Shown: positions 1 to 9,103 of the stretch, piece by piece
Layout: each line of letters begins with the position of its first letter
Position numbering within the stretch: position 1 is the first letter of the stretch
Notes under the pieces: model-generated
Database searches by the model: none
Told to the model about the DNA's origin: nothing
Seen by the model: the letters and a program-made list of their open reading frames with translations, nothing else
Program-made: the position numbers and the translations under genes
Assembly: GCF_020511155.1 (NCBI RefSeq)
Contig: NZ_CP041216.1
Location: forward strand, 1,550,001 to 1,614,000
Length of the DNA stretch: 64,000 bases
Direction: 5' to 3'
From: Shewanella glacialimarina
GTDB lineage: Bacteria; Pseudomonadota; Gammaproteobacteria; Enterobacterales; Shewanellaceae

Positions 1-1323
1 TCTATTGCACTGGGTGCTTTGGTTTCAAGATCCATCGGAGCCAAAAACAGCGATCAAGCAAAACGCTTATTTTTAAACTGTGCCGTGGTGACATTCATTA
101 TCAGTGTTCTGGTGGCATTGATCGTGATGAGCTTTATTCCCGAGTTACTTGCCCTTGTTGGTGCCAAAGGTTACACCGCTGAACTTGCACAAAGTTATTT
201 ATATATATTAGTGCCATCGTTACCGGTAATTTGTCTTGCAATGGCACTGGGCGGCGCACTTCGAGCGGTAGGCGATGCCAAGTTATCGATGATGTCGACA
301 TTAGCGGGTGGCGGTGTTAATGCGGTACTTGATCCGATTTTTATTTTTGTATTCGCTATGGGGATTGAAGGCGCCGCTATTGCATCAGTATTTTCGCGCT
401 TTGCAGTGTTATTTATAGCAGGGCATGGGGTTTTGATTAAACATCAGCTGGTAGGCAAGTTTAACTTTGATGAGTTCAAACAGGATTTACCGATTATTTT
501 TGCGATTGCAGGACCTGCAATGCTAACCAATATAGCCACACCGATAGGCAATGCGGTAGTCACCCGCGCTATTGCTGATTTTGGTGACAGTTATGTCGCT
601 GGTTGGGCTATTTTAGGCCGGTTGATCCCGGTTAGTTTTGGGATGATTTTTGCGTTATCTGGCGCAGTAGGACCGATTGTAGGACAAAATTTTGGTGCTA
701 ATGAATTTGATCGAGTTAAGCAAAGTTTGAATAAAGCGATTCAGTTCTGTGTGATTTATGTTGTCAGCGTATCGCTCATTTTATTCTTACTTCGTCATCA
801 CATTGTGAGTGGTTTTGATATGAAAGGCGATGCTGCAGAGCTGATATTGTTCTTTTGTCAGTATATTGCGGTATTTTTCATTTTTTCGGGAATATTGTTT
901 GTCGCCAATGCCTCTTTCAATAATTTGGGCAAAGCTAAATATTCAACCTTTTTCAATGTGGGCAAAGCCACCATAGGTACAATTCCATTTGTTTACTTTG
1001 GTGCGCAGTGGGGCGAGGTTTACGGCGTATTAATTGGCCAGATTATCGGTTCAATTATTTTTGGTCTTGCGGGTGTGATAGTGGCCTACCGATTAGTCGA
1101 TAAATTATCACATACAGATGCTGCTGAATTGTCTGCGCAGGTCTTTACTAAGTCAGACGATTTACCTTTAAACACTACGACTGTTTCTTCACCATTGTCA
1201 TCAGCATCTGCCCAAATGGCTCAGTTAGATGACGAACCCTTGTGTAAGCAGTTAGGTGAAGCAGGTGGTAAACCTAAACCTACTTCAGCCTCAACAAGTG
1301 CTCATAAGCTTGATGTAAAGTAA
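1..1323 (+). CDS. MATE family multidrug efflux transporter, 5'-truncated
   Basis: An open frame runs in from the first base of the window, so the N-terminus is missing. The first residues (SIALGALVSRSIGAKN) resemble the conserved first-helix loop of MATE Na+/H+-coupled drug exporters. Many hydrophobic segments follow, with the pattern P-x-L-x(2)-G-G-A-L-R-A-V-G-D near residue 80, typical of the family. These inner-membrane proteins export cationic drugs and dyes. The last ~65 residues are a hydrophilic Ser/Thr/Pro-rich tail beyond the membrane domain, longer than usual. Family assignment is firm; the substrate is unknown. Confidence 0.85.
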   Translation, partial: SIALGALVSRSIGAKNSDQAKRLFLNCAVVTFIISVLVALIVMSFIPELLALVGAKGYTAELAQSYLYILVPSLPVICLAMALGGALRAVGDAKLSMMSTLAGGGVNAVLDPIFIFVFAMGIEGAAIASVFSRFAVLFIAGHGVLIKHQLVGKFNFDEFKQDLPIIFAIAGPAMLTNIATPIGNAVVTRAIADFGDSYVAGWAILGRLIPVSFGMIFALSGAVGPIVGQNFGANEFDRVKQSLNKAIQFCVIYVVSVSLILFLLRHHIVSGFDMKGDAAELILFFCQYIAVFFIFSGILFVANASFNNLGKAKYSTFFNVGKATIGTIPFVYFGAQWGEVYGVLIGQIIGSIIFGLAGVIVAYRLVDKLSHTDAAELSAQVFTKSDDLPLNTTTVSSPLSSASAQMAQLDDEPLCKQLGEAGGKPKPTSASTSAHKLDVK

Positions 1324-1415
1324 TTCAATACCCTGCGGTTAATCCACATGTTGGGTATTGAATTAAATGATTATCAGTGCTTTCAGTCGTAATAAGTCAC
1401 TGTAAGTAAATTATA

Positions 1416-2126
1416 TTAGGATAAGTACTGTGATAAATCCGTGCCAGGCTCAATAGGCACTTCTTGCTGTTCACCCTGGAATAAATAGCCTGGCTTGTTA
1501 CCCACTAATGTCAGCTTACTATCAGCGAGCTTAAGTGCAGTACCTTCTTGAATAGCAATAATGGGGGTGAGCGGATCCACTTGAGTAAACTCATACAAAC
1601 GCTGGGCACGAGTTTCACCATTATGGCCCGGTGCTTGATAATTACTGTAATGTGGATTTATTTGAAATGGCACTAGGCCGATAGCGGTAAATGAAGGCGG
1701 CTCAATAATTGGCATATCGTTGGTGGTACGAATTGACAAGCCAGCAATGTTAGAGCCAGCGCTCCAGCCCACATAAGGCTTACCTTCACTGACCTGCTGT
1801 TTAATCAGGTGAACTAAATCATAACGATATAATTCATTGAGTAATTGGAAAGTATTACCGCCACCAATAAAAATACCATCGGCATCATTTATGGCTTGTT
1901 TTGGATCGCCGTATTCATCAATGCTACTAATATTGATGGGTAAATCAGCTAAGCCTTGGCGGACTTTTTCCAAATATTCACTGTAGCTCATACCAATACC
2001 AGCGTAAGGAATAAACAGCCATTTTTGTCCTGCTACACACAATGGTTTTATAAGCTCAACAGCATGCTGTAAATACGGGGTGTCACCCACTCTAGAAGCG
2101 CTCAATAATAAAGCATTAACTGACAT
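1416..2126 (-). CDS. pepE: Dipeptidase E (alpha-aspartyl dipeptidase, peptidase S51)
   Basis: The product is 236 aa, close to PepE of enteric bacteria (229 aa). It has the S51 nucleophile elbow GWSAGSN (Ser122), a following Asp137 and His159 spaced as in the PepE catalytic set, and the GGGNTFQLL motif at residues 88-96. PepE is a cytoplasmic serine peptidase that hydrolyses Asp-X dipeptides. It is transcribed away from htpX, with about 270 bp between the two starts. Confidence 0.9.
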   Translation of the reverse strand: MSVNALLLSASRVGDTPYLQHAVELIKPLCVAGQKWLFIPYAGIGMSYSEYLEKVRQGLADLPINISSIDEYGDPKQAINDADGIFIGGGNTFQLLNELYRYDLVHLIKQQVSEGKPYVGWSAGSNIAGLSIRTTNDMPIIEPPSFTAIGLVPFQINPHYSNYQAPGHNGETRAQRLYEFTQVDPLTPIIAIQEGTALKLADSKLTLVGNKPGYLFQGEQQEVPIEPGTDLSQYLS

Positions 2127-2395
2127 AAAATATCCTTTTTTTCTTCAATAACCACAGTCGATTGTAGCCATATTAACAAAGTTAATCGCAGCAAGATAAT
2201 AGAGATAACTTTCCGGTTTTTGTGTAGCGATATTTAAGTTTCAATTAAGTATCTGTACCTAAAATCTGCGCGTAATAATGTATCTTGGTTGATTAAATCA
2301 TATTTAATCTTCAATACCTTGAAAATCATTTTACCGGACATATTATGTCTGTAGAATGTATTGATATCGGCAATCTTGCCAACACAGGAGCTAAA

Positions 2396-3259
2396 ATGAA
2401 GCGTATCTTTTTGTTAATTGCGACCAACATGGCAATTTTGCTAGTGGCCTCAATTGTAATGTCTATTCTAGGAGTTAACACTTCTACGATGAGTGGATTA
2501 TTAGTGTTTGCTGCCATTTTTGGTTTTGGTGGCGCCTTTATCAGTTTAGCCATTTCAAAATGGATGGCAAAGAAAACCATGGGTTGTGAAGTGATCACCA
2601 ATCCACGTGATAATACTGAGCGCTGGTTAGTTGAAACCGTTGCTCGTCAAGCTGAGCAAGCAGGTATAAAAATGCCTGAAGTGGCAATTTACCAATCACC
2701 TGAAATGAATGCTTTTGCCACAGGTCCAAGTAAAAATAATTCATTAGTCGCGGTAAGCTCTGGTTTACTTTATGGCATGACACAGGATGAAATTGAAGGC
2801 GTACTTGCTCATGAAGTTAGTCACGTTGCTAACGGTGATATGGTAACCCTGACCTTAATCCAAGGTGTAGTAAATACCTTTGTTATTTTCGCGGCGCGTG
2901 TTGTTGCTGGCATTATTAATAATGTTGTCTCTAGCAATAGCGAAGAGGGTGAAGGCTTAGGTATGTTTGCCTATATGGCTGTGGTGTTTGTATTAGATAT
3001 GTTGTTTGGTATCTTAGCTTCAATCATAGTCGCTTACTTCTCTCGTATACGTGAGTTTAGAGCGGATGAAGGTGCTGCACGTTTAGCGGGTAAGAATAAG
3101 ATGATAGCTGCGCTTGAACGTTTAAAAATGGGTCCAGAAGCGGGTGCAATGCCAGCTCAAATGTCAGCGTTAGGTATTAGCGGTAAGCGTTCTATGGCTG
3201 AGTTTATGATGAGCCATCCGCCACTAGAAAAACGCATTGCGGCTTTAAAGAACAGCTAA
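2396..3259 (+). CDS. htpX: HtpX membrane zinc metalloprotease
   Basis: The product is 287 aa with two N-terminal membrane helices (residues 4-26 and 33-55), the zinc motif HEVSH at 139-143, and a downstream EFRADEGAA segment supplying the third zinc ligand. HtpX is an inner-membrane M48 protease that degrades misfolded membrane proteins alongside FtsH. The ATG at 2396 was chosen over an upstream in-frame ATG at 2345 because it gives the conserved MKRIFLL start and follows an AGGAG sequence. A terminator follows directly. Confidence 0.95.
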   Translation: MKRIFLLIATNMAILLVASIVMSILGVNTSTMSGLLVFAAIFGFGGAFISLAISKWMAKKTMGCEVITNPRDNTERWLVETVARQAEQAGIKMPEVAIYQSPEMNAFATGPSKNNSLVAVSSGLLYGMTQDEIEGVLAHEVSHVANGDMVTLTLIQGVVNTFVIFAARVVAGIINNVVSSNSEEGEGLGMFAYMAVVFVLDMLFGILASIIVAYFSRIREFRADEGAARLAGKNKMIAALERLKMGPEAGAMPAQMSALGISGKRSMAEFMMSHPPLEKRIAALKNS

Positions 3260-3284
3260 TATTGCCGGTAAAATAAACACCACT

Positions 3285-3316
3285 AAACTGGAGCCTTGTG
3301 CTCCAGTTTTTGTTTT
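3285..3316 (+). terminator. Intrinsic terminator after htpX
   Basis: A 10-bp perfect stem (AAACTGGAGC / GCTCCAGTTT) with a 5-nt loop is followed by TTGTTTT. Confidence 0.85.
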
Positions 3317-3523
3317 ATAGCTTGTATTATGGATGTATTGATATAACGCACGTTTCAAGTTCAGCCTCAATGCTAAAGTCTTGTTATAGCATGATAGTTG
3401 CTTAAGTACAGTAGTTCGACTAAATTGGATTTAAGCCAAAAAATCATCTACATAAAGTCTCAATCATGAATAATCATCTTTATTCAATACCATTGTGGCT
3501 AACGTGGATAAAAAGAGGTTGAT

Positions 3524-3859
3524 ATGAAAAATATTTTCTTATGTTCTCTATTCGCTGTTTGTTTTGCAGTGCTCACTTTTTCAATTGGCGCGTCTGCCGC
3601 AGAGGAAAACTTAGCTGATTTTCATGCCGGCATGAATGGATGTGAAAGCTGTCATGCTGATGAAGAGCCTTCTGCTGACGGTGGATATGAATTTGAACAA
3701 TGTCAAAGTTGCCATGGTTCATTAGCTGAAATGGATGATAACCATAAACCGCATGATGGTATGCTAATGTGTGCAGATTGCCATGCTGTACATGAGGTTA
3801 ATGTCGGCGAACAACCAGCTTGTGAAGCGTGCCACGATGATGGCCGTGTCGCTAAATAG
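3524..3859 (+). CDS. cctA: Small periplasmic tetraheme cytochrome c (STC/CctA)
   Basis: The 111-aa precursor has a signal peptide (likely cleavage after ASA, residue 25) and four CXXCH heme motifs at residues 40-44, 60-64, 83-87 and 100-104, in a mature protein of about 86 aa. Size and spacing match the small tetraheme cytochrome of Shewanella, an abundant periplasmic electron carrier. In that genus it shuttles electrons from the inner-membrane quinol dehydrogenase CymA toward outer-membrane metal reductases. It appears monocistronic: a terminator follows and nasA starts after a long regulatory gap. Confidence 0.92.
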   Translation: MKNIFLCSLFAVCFAVLTFSIGASAAEENLADFHAGMNGCESCHADEEPSADGGYEFEQCQSCHGSLAEMDDNHKPHDGMLMCADCHAVHEVNVGEQPACEACHDDGRVAK

Positions 3860-3877
3860 AGTGTAGCGACGTCCAAT

Positions 3878-3911
3878 AAAGTGTTGATGGCTCATTTACA
3901 TCAACACTTTT
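3878..3911 (+). terminator. Intrinsic terminator after cctA
   Basis: A 12-bp stem (AAAGTGTTGATG / CATCAACACTTT) with a 9-nt loop ends in a short T run. It separates cctA from the nas control region. Confidence 0.8.
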
Positions 3912-4018
3912 AACAGCCATCAAATCAAATCATCCTCAGTGTTATCCACTTCAAATAACAAGCAAAAAAACCGGAATACCTCTAAAGAGGTATTTAAATC
4001 GCTTTGTTTTCAATTAGA

Positions 4019-4058
4019 TGCGCAAACTTGGTGCGTATTGTTGCACTTTTGTTGCGCA
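4019..4058 (+). promoter_or_regulatory. Two candidate NtrC (NR-I) binding sites upstream of nasA
   Basis: Site 1 (4019-4035) reads TGCGCAAACTTGGTGCG and site 2 (4042-4058) reads TGCACTTTTGTTGCGCA. Both are imperfect 17-bp dyads resembling the NtrC consensus TGCACC-N5-GGTGCA. Their centres are 23 bp apart and 65-95 bp upstream of the sigma-54 elements, a normal enhancer geometry. They suggest nitrogen-limitation control of nasA. Confidence 0.6.
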
Positions 4059-4119
4059 AATTCGCATTGGTTTTCTCACTAAATTAATAAAACACCTTTA
4101 ATTTCAATTCAATATAAAT

Positions 4120-4137
4120 CTGGCACGCTAGTTGCGA
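4120..4137 (+). promoter_or_regulatory. Sigma-54 (RpoN) -24/-12 promoter of nasA
   Basis: TGGCACG-N4-TTGCGA places the invariant GG (4122-4123) 12 bp before GC (4134-4135), matching the RpoN consensus TGGCACG-N4-TTGCW. Transcription would start near 4147, about 30 bp before the nasA ATG. Confidence 0.8.
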
Positions 4138-4177
4138 TGTGAAATGTAATTATTGTAGCGAGAAGATAGGTGTTGGA

Positions 4178-7015
4178 ATGACGGATATTCAATCAAGTTG
4201 TGCATATTGTGGTGTCGGCTGTGGATTAACCATAAGACAACATCCAACAAAAACACTTGGTGAAACCGGCTTAGCGTTGACGTTACAAGGCGACAGAGCT
4301 CATCCCGCTAACTTTGGCCACTTGTGTGCTAAAGGTGAGCGTTTATTAGCAAGCCTAACTCAGCCCAATACGCTGCGCTACCCTAAATTGCGCTCAGGTA
4401 AACCACTTGAGTGGGATGTTGCAACGCAATTAATTGCAGATACCTTTCAGCAAACCATTGATCAATTTGGCCCTGATTCAGTGGCCTTGTATTTATCTGG
4501 TCAGTTGCTTACCGAAGACTACTATGTTGCCAACAAGTTTGCTAAAGGCTTCTTGAAAACCGCAAATATCGATACTAACTCACGCCTGTGTATGTCGTCA
4601 GCTGTGAGTGCAATGCAGCGAGCATTTGGTGAAGATGTGGTGCCTGGGTGTTATCAAGATTTTGAGCATGCACAAGTTATTGTATTAATTGGCGCGAATA
4701 CTGCCTGGACCCATCCTGTTTTATTCCAACGTATTTTAGCGGCCAAAAAAGTCAATGGCTATAAATTGGTAGTTATCGACCCGTTATCAACCGCAACGGC
4801 TAAGCAAGCTGATTTACATTTAGCGATAAACCCAGGGGCAGATTTAGAGTTATTTGTTGGCTTGCTGGGCTTTATTGCAGATAACAGCACACTGAATCAA
4901 AGCTATATTAATGCTCACACAGAAGGTGTTGTTGAAGCCATTACCCACGCACAACAGTTCAGTGCAAATCTGCAAACACTTGCCGACTCTGTTGGGGTGA
5001 CGTATTCGGACTTAGTACAGTTTTACCAACTTTTTAGTCAGCATGAGCAAGTGGTTACGGCCACCTGCCAAGGTGTTAATCAGTCAGTGAATGGCACTGA
5101 TATCACTAATGCGATTATTAATTGTCATCTTGCGCTAGGTCAAATAGGCCAGGTTGGAGCAGGATTCTTTTCGCTGACCGGACAGCCTAATGCAATGGGT
5201 GGCCGAGAAGTAGGCGGTTTGGCTACTCAATTAGCCTGTCATATGGGATTTGCTGATAATGAGCGGGCGTTACTGGCAGACTTTTGGCAATGCGGAACAG
5301 TGGCTAAACAAAAAGGCTTAGCGGCTGTTGATATGTTTGATGCGTTAGCCGATGGTAAGATAAAAGCCATATGGATTATGGGCACTAATCCTGTGGTATC
5401 GCTACCTAATAGCGCCAAAATTGCCAAAGCACTAGCCGATTGTCCGTTTGTGGTGGTGTCTGAAGTGAGTCCTGATTCTGACACCGCTAAGCTAGCGGAT
5501 ATATTGTTACCCGCGCAAGGATGGTCCGAAAAGTGTGGCACAGTAACCAATAGTGAACGCACTATTACACGCCAGCGTGGTTTTATTACCGCCAAAGGTC
5601 AGGCAAAACCTGATTGGTGGGCGGTGAGCCAAGTGGCGATTAAAATGGGCTTTAACGGCTTTGATTTCGAACATAATGCCAGTGTATTTAGCGAATTTGC
5701 ATTACTCAGTGCCAAAGTGAAACAAGCTTTTCCAGATAAACACTTTAATCTTGGCGGACTCGCTGGATTAACGAAAACTCAATATGATGATTTAGTGCCA
5801 ACACAGTGGCCAGTTGCAACCATTGAGCAAATAGGCCAACAACATCAACGTGTTTTTTCCAATGGCCAGTTTGCAACTGTCAGCGGTAAAGCACAGTTTA
5901 TGACGCCTGCGAACGTATCAGCTCACTTAGCCAAAGGTCAATCAGTAACTGGTGTTGCAAATAGTCGCCCAAACTTACCCGCTTTGTTGCTCAATAGTGG
6001 CCGCAGTCGAGATCAGTGGCACACCATGACCCGTACAGGCCATATTGCTAGCCTACGCGCCAGCGTGCCAGAACCTGTGATCCATTTACATCCCAAACAA
6101 CTGGGTTTATTTAATCTAGTGGAAGGTGGGTTAGCCCGTATTCAAGCTGAACAAAAAACAAAATCAACCTCCCAATATTTTACAATGGCTCGTGTGGTCG
6201 CAGATAAAGACATGCCAGTCGATGTTGCGTCTATGTCTATGCACTGGTCAAAGCAGTTTTCACTGACCCAAGGGATTAATCAAGTCATTGATAGCCGAGT
6301 TGATCCCATTTCACTTCAGCCAGGATTTAAATGCCAAGCTGTCACTTTATCGCCGGTTATATTAGCTCTGCAAGGGGTGGTATTTGGAGATCATGATAAA
6401 GCGGCTATCGGTCTTTGCTGGCAAGTGGCTCAAACGTTAACCAATGGTATTTGTCATCATATTGGGTTTGAAAACCAACAAGATGGTTTTGCATATCAAG
6501 CCACACCCTATTCATTAAAGTGGACCTTAACGCGAGTTAGTCAATCTGGGCATCAGTTGTTGCACATTCAATGCAATGTGCATAAGGGGCAATTGATTGC
6601 GTTGAAAATATTATCGCGCAGCCCCGTTAATGTGGCATTAGAACCTATAGGCGCATTTATTGGTAAAACCTTAAATAGCCAGCTATTAGGCCAACTTCAT
6701 CAACAGATTAAAGCAGGTAATAGTCCATTAATTTGTGCCTGTACTGGGGTAAGCGCTGCCAGTATTGGTGATCAAATCAATCAACAATTTAGCCAACAAG
6801 TGTTTAAACAAGGTGTAAAAAATATCAGCTTTGAACAGGCTTTAGATGCGACGCAATCCACATTAGGCTGTGGCCGACAATGTGGCAGTTGCCATAGTGA
6901 AGTTAAACAGTGCGCCGCAGCGCATTGGGCTGAGGCGCTTACCTATACTGATTCTAGTGATGAGTCAGATACCGAGCATCAACAAACCAATCCAGCAAAA
7001 GAGGATGTTGCCTAA
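4178..7015 (+). CDS. nasA: Assimilatory nitrate reductase, catalytic subunit
   Basis: The product is 945 aa. It begins with a [4Fe-4S] Cys set (C8, C11, C15, C50), followed by the molybdopterin oxidoreductase body (for example the IMGTNPVVSLPN segment) and the C-terminal molybdopterin-dinucleotide-binding domain. The end carries a BFD-like [2Fe-2S] domain (ICACTG, then GCGRQCGSC), typical of NasA-type cytoplasmic enzymes that reduce nitrate to nitrite for assimilation. The ATG at 4178 was chosen because the in-frame upstream GTG lies at the sigma-54 -12 element. The stop overlaps cobA by one base (TAATG). Confidence 0.95.
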   Translation: MTDIQSSCAYCGVGCGLTIRQHPTKTLGETGLALTLQGDRAHPANFGHLCAKGERLLASLTQPNTLRYPKLRSGKPLEWDVATQLIADTFQQTIDQFGPDSVALYLSGQLLTEDYYVANKFAKGFLKTANIDTNSRLCMSSAVSAMQRAFGEDVVPGCYQDFEHAQVIVLIGANTAWTHPVLFQRILAAKKVNGYKLVVIDPLSTATAKQADLHLAINPGADLELFVGLLGFIADNSTLNQSYINAHTEGVVEAITHAQQFSANLQTLADSVGVTYSDLVQFYQLFSQHEQVVTATCQGVNQSVNGTDITNAIINCHLALGQIGQVGAGFFSLTGQPNAMGGREVGGLATQLACHMGFADNERALLADFWQCGTVAKQKGLAAVDMFDALADGKIKAIWIMGTNPVVSLPNSAKIAKALADCPFVVVSEVSPDSDTAKLADILLPAQGWSEKCGTVTNSERTITRQRGFITAKGQAKPDWWAVSQVAIKMGFNGFDFEHNASVFSEFALLSAKVKQAFPDKHFNLGGLAGLTKTQYDDLVPTQWPVATIEQIGQQHQRVFSNGQFATVSGKAQFMTPANVSAHLAKGQSVTGVANSRPNLPALLLNSGRSRDQWHTMTRTGHIASLRASVPEPVIHLHPKQLGLFNLVEGGLARIQAEQKTKSTSQYFTMARVVADKDMPVDVASMSMHWSKQFSLTQGINQVIDSRVDPISLQPGFKCQAVTLSPVILALQGVVFGDHDKAAIGLCWQVAQTLTNGICHHIGFENQQDGFAYQATPYSLKWTLTRVSQSGHQLLHIQCNVHKGQLIALKILSRSPVNVALEPIGAFIGKTLNSQLLGQLHQQIKAGNSPLICACTGVSAASIGDQINQQFSQQVFKQGVKNISFEQALDATQSTLGCGRQCGSCHSEVKQCAAAHWAEALTYTDSSDESDTEHQQTNPAKEDVA

Positions 7016-7893
7016 TGAATAATGTCGAAGCCATGATTAAAAATACCCATCAGACACTTAGTGCAGAACAAACTCTCAAAGGTGGAGACGTGGCTATTGT
7101 TGGCGCAGGATGTGGTCAATTAGACTTGATGACCATTAAAGCCGCACGCATTGTGGCACAAGCAGAGGCATTAGTGTTCGACAGTTTGGTCAGTAGCGAT
7201 ATTTTGACCTTAGTGAATGCCCAGTGCCAACGTCATTTTGTCGGTAAACGTTGCGGCCAGCCGAGTACTCAGCAGGATGATATTAATGCGTTATTGCTTA
7301 AATTAGCTCAGCAAGGGTTAAAAGTAGTCCGTTTAAAAGGTGGCGACCCACATATATTTGGCCGCGGCGCTGAGGAAGCACTTTATCTCGCTAATCATGG
7401 AGTGCGCTCGCAGTTTTTTGCCGGGGTTACCGCTGCTTTGGGCAGTGCTGCCAGCACAGGTATTCCACTGACATTTCGAGGTGTCGCCCGCAGTGTCACT
7501 TTAATTACTGGCACTAAAATGACTGATGCTGATAATGCCAATGCGCCAACACAATGGCAGGCGTTACTTGTGGCGCAATCTACCCTAGTGTTTTATATGG
7601 GAAAAGAGCAGGCAGCTAGTATTTCACATGGGTTAATAAACGCCATGTGCGCGGCAAATCTGCCTGTTGCTTTTGTCACTAATGGCGGTCGCCCCAATCA
7701 ATTAGTCACTTATTCAACCGTGGGTAATATGGGACACGATGCATTAAGCATTAAAGATTCAGGGCCAACGCTAATTATTATCGGTGAAGTGGTCAGTGTC
7801 GGGTTGCAGTTGTCGCAGTTACTTGCAGACATTGGCGATAACACCCAGCATTCATTCCCCCAAAGCGAATCATTTGAGGTGTTATATGCCTAA
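7015..7893 (+). CDS. cobA: Uroporphyrinogen-III C-methyltransferase (SUMT)
   Basis: The 292-aa product has the SAM-methyltransferase motifs of SUMT: VGAGCGQLDLMTIKA near residue 30, VVRLKGGDPHIFGRGAEE near 105, and GVTAALGSAASTGIPLT near 137. It converts uroporphyrinogen III to precorrin-2, the first step toward siroheme, the cofactor of the NirB nitrite reductase encoded downstream. This explains its place in the nas operon. It overlaps nasA by 1 nt and ybiB by 8 nt, implying translational coupling. Confidence 0.93.
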   Translation: MNNVEAMIKNTHQTLSAEQTLKGGDVAIVGAGCGQLDLMTIKAARIVAQAEALVFDSLVSSDILTLVNAQCQRHFVGKRCGQPSTQQDDINALLLKLAQQGLKVVRLKGGDPHIFGRGAEEALYLANHGVRSQFFAGVTAALGSAASTGIPLTFRGVARSVTLITGTKMTDADNANAPTQWQALLVAQSTLVFYMGKEQAASISHGLINAMCAANLPVAFVTNGGRPNQLVTYSTVGNMGHDALSIKDSGPTLIIIGEVVSVGLQLSQLLADIGDNTQHSFPQSESFEVLYA

Positions 7894-9103
7894 AATTGGA
7901 CAGCTTGAACTCACCTCTGTTGAAGACTTTGACTTTCGATTATTGATCAAAGCGCTTGGCAAGGGCGAAAAAGGCTCACGCAGTTTAACGTTTGCCGAAG
8001 CTAGTTTGTTAATTCAAGGTTTTGCCAAAGGCAAAGTGACTAAAGCCCAAATGGCCAGTGCAATGATGCTAATGCGGGTGCGAGGCGAAACCGTGGCAGA
8101 GGTAGCAGGTGTTGTTGCTGGGCTTAAACACACTATTAATCCTGCTTGGGGGGAATTAAACGTTGATATTGATTGGCCAGTTTATGCCGGAAAACGTGAG
8201 CAGTTACCTTGGCTACTGCTGGTGGCAAAGTTGTTAGCCCGCAAAGGTATGCGGATTATGTTACACGGTGATAGTCAGGCCTTGCCCCATCGTCGTCATG
8301 TTGAGTCTTGTATTCAAGCATTAGATATTGCGCTGTGTCAAACGGCAGAAAAAGCACAACAAGCATTGGATGATAGCGGCATAGTATATGTCCCTGCAGG
8401 TGATTTAGCCCCTGTGTTAGATGATTGCCGTTTGTTGCATCAAGAACTTGGCTTAAGAAGCATTATTCAAACCGCATCTCGCTGCATGAACCCTAGTAAT
8501 GCGCCATTGAGCCTACGCAGTTTTTTTCATCCTGGGCTTGATGAATTGCATCAAAAAGTGGCAGAGAAATTATTTACTGAAGATGTCTACCAACAAGGTG
8601 TTGTCGGTATTTTTAAAGGCTTACAAGGCGAGACGGAAATAAATCCCCGTGTCACAACTGATGTTCAAGTCGTGAAATACTCTGGTGAGAATGTCCAGTT
8701 TAGTGCATTTGAGCTACCAACATTGTTGGAGGGCTTTTCTGGTGCAAAAGTGGGCCAGGCAGAACTGGCTATTGAAATACTTGCGCAGCTTTGGCGCACA
8801 GAATGGCACAATCAAGCAAATAATACTCTGTCCGTTGAGTTAACTGAACTCACCGCCACTATGCCTTGCTCCATGATTAAGCAGGCATTAAGCAGTGTTG
8901 AAGCGACATTATGTTTTGTGCTGAGTTTACTGGACGTTTTACAGTCTAACAGTATTGTTATACCTGAAAAATTGGCCTTAGCTCAGCAATGGTGGGCAGG
9001 TCGATTGGATTCCAATACCTTCCCTGAGCCGAATTCCCTTACCTTGTTTGAATCATTGAATACGTCATCAACATGCGCGAAGGATAAATTATGCACAGTA
9101 TAA
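7886..9103 (+). CDS. ybiB: YbiB-like protein (TrpD2 / glycosyl transferase family 3 fold)
   Basis: The product is 405 aa and resembles anthranilate phosphoribosyltransferase-fold proteins of the YbiB/TrpD2 type: an N-terminal helical domain with GKGEKGSRSLTFAEA and a GT3-like body. YbiB is known as a nucleic-acid-binding TrpD2 protein, not a tryptophan enzyme. The start at 7886 (MPKIGQLEL) gives an 8-nt overlap with cobA; the frame opens further upstream inside cobA without an obvious ribosome site. Its role in nitrate assimilation is unknown. It overlaps nasT by 13 nt. Confidence 0.75.
   Translation: MPKIGQLELTSVEDFDFRLLIKALGKGEKGSRSLTFAEASLLIQGFAKGKVTKAQMASAMMLMRVRGETVAEVAGVVAGLKHTINPAWGELNVDIDWPVYAGKREQLPWLLLVAKLLARKGMRIMLHGDSQALPHRRHVESCIQALDIALCQTAEKAQQALDDSGIVYVPAGDLAPVLDDCRLLHQELGLRSIIQTASRCMNPSNAPLSLRSFFHPGLDELHQKVAEKLFTEDVYQQGVVGIFKGLQGETEINPRVTTDVQVVKYSGENVQFSAFELPTLLEGFSGAKVGQAELAIEILAQLWRTEWHNQANNTLSVELTELTATMPCSMIKQALSSVEATLCFVLSLLDVLQSNSIVIPEKLALAQQWWAGRLDSNTFPEPNSLTLFESLNTSSTCAKDKLCTV

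Noticed and set aside
2345..2395. Upstream start adding 17 residues to HtpX
   Set aside because: It would put charged residues before the conserved MKRIFLL membrane start; AGGAG lies before 2396.
3975..3994. AATACCTC/GAGGTATT hairpin before nasA as a terminator or operator
   Set aside because: It has no T-run on the plus strand and its position does not match an NtrC or RpoN element; function cannot be supported.
4139..4177. Upstream GTG start of NasA
   Set aside because: It coincides with the sigma-54 -12 region, upstream of the expected transcript start.
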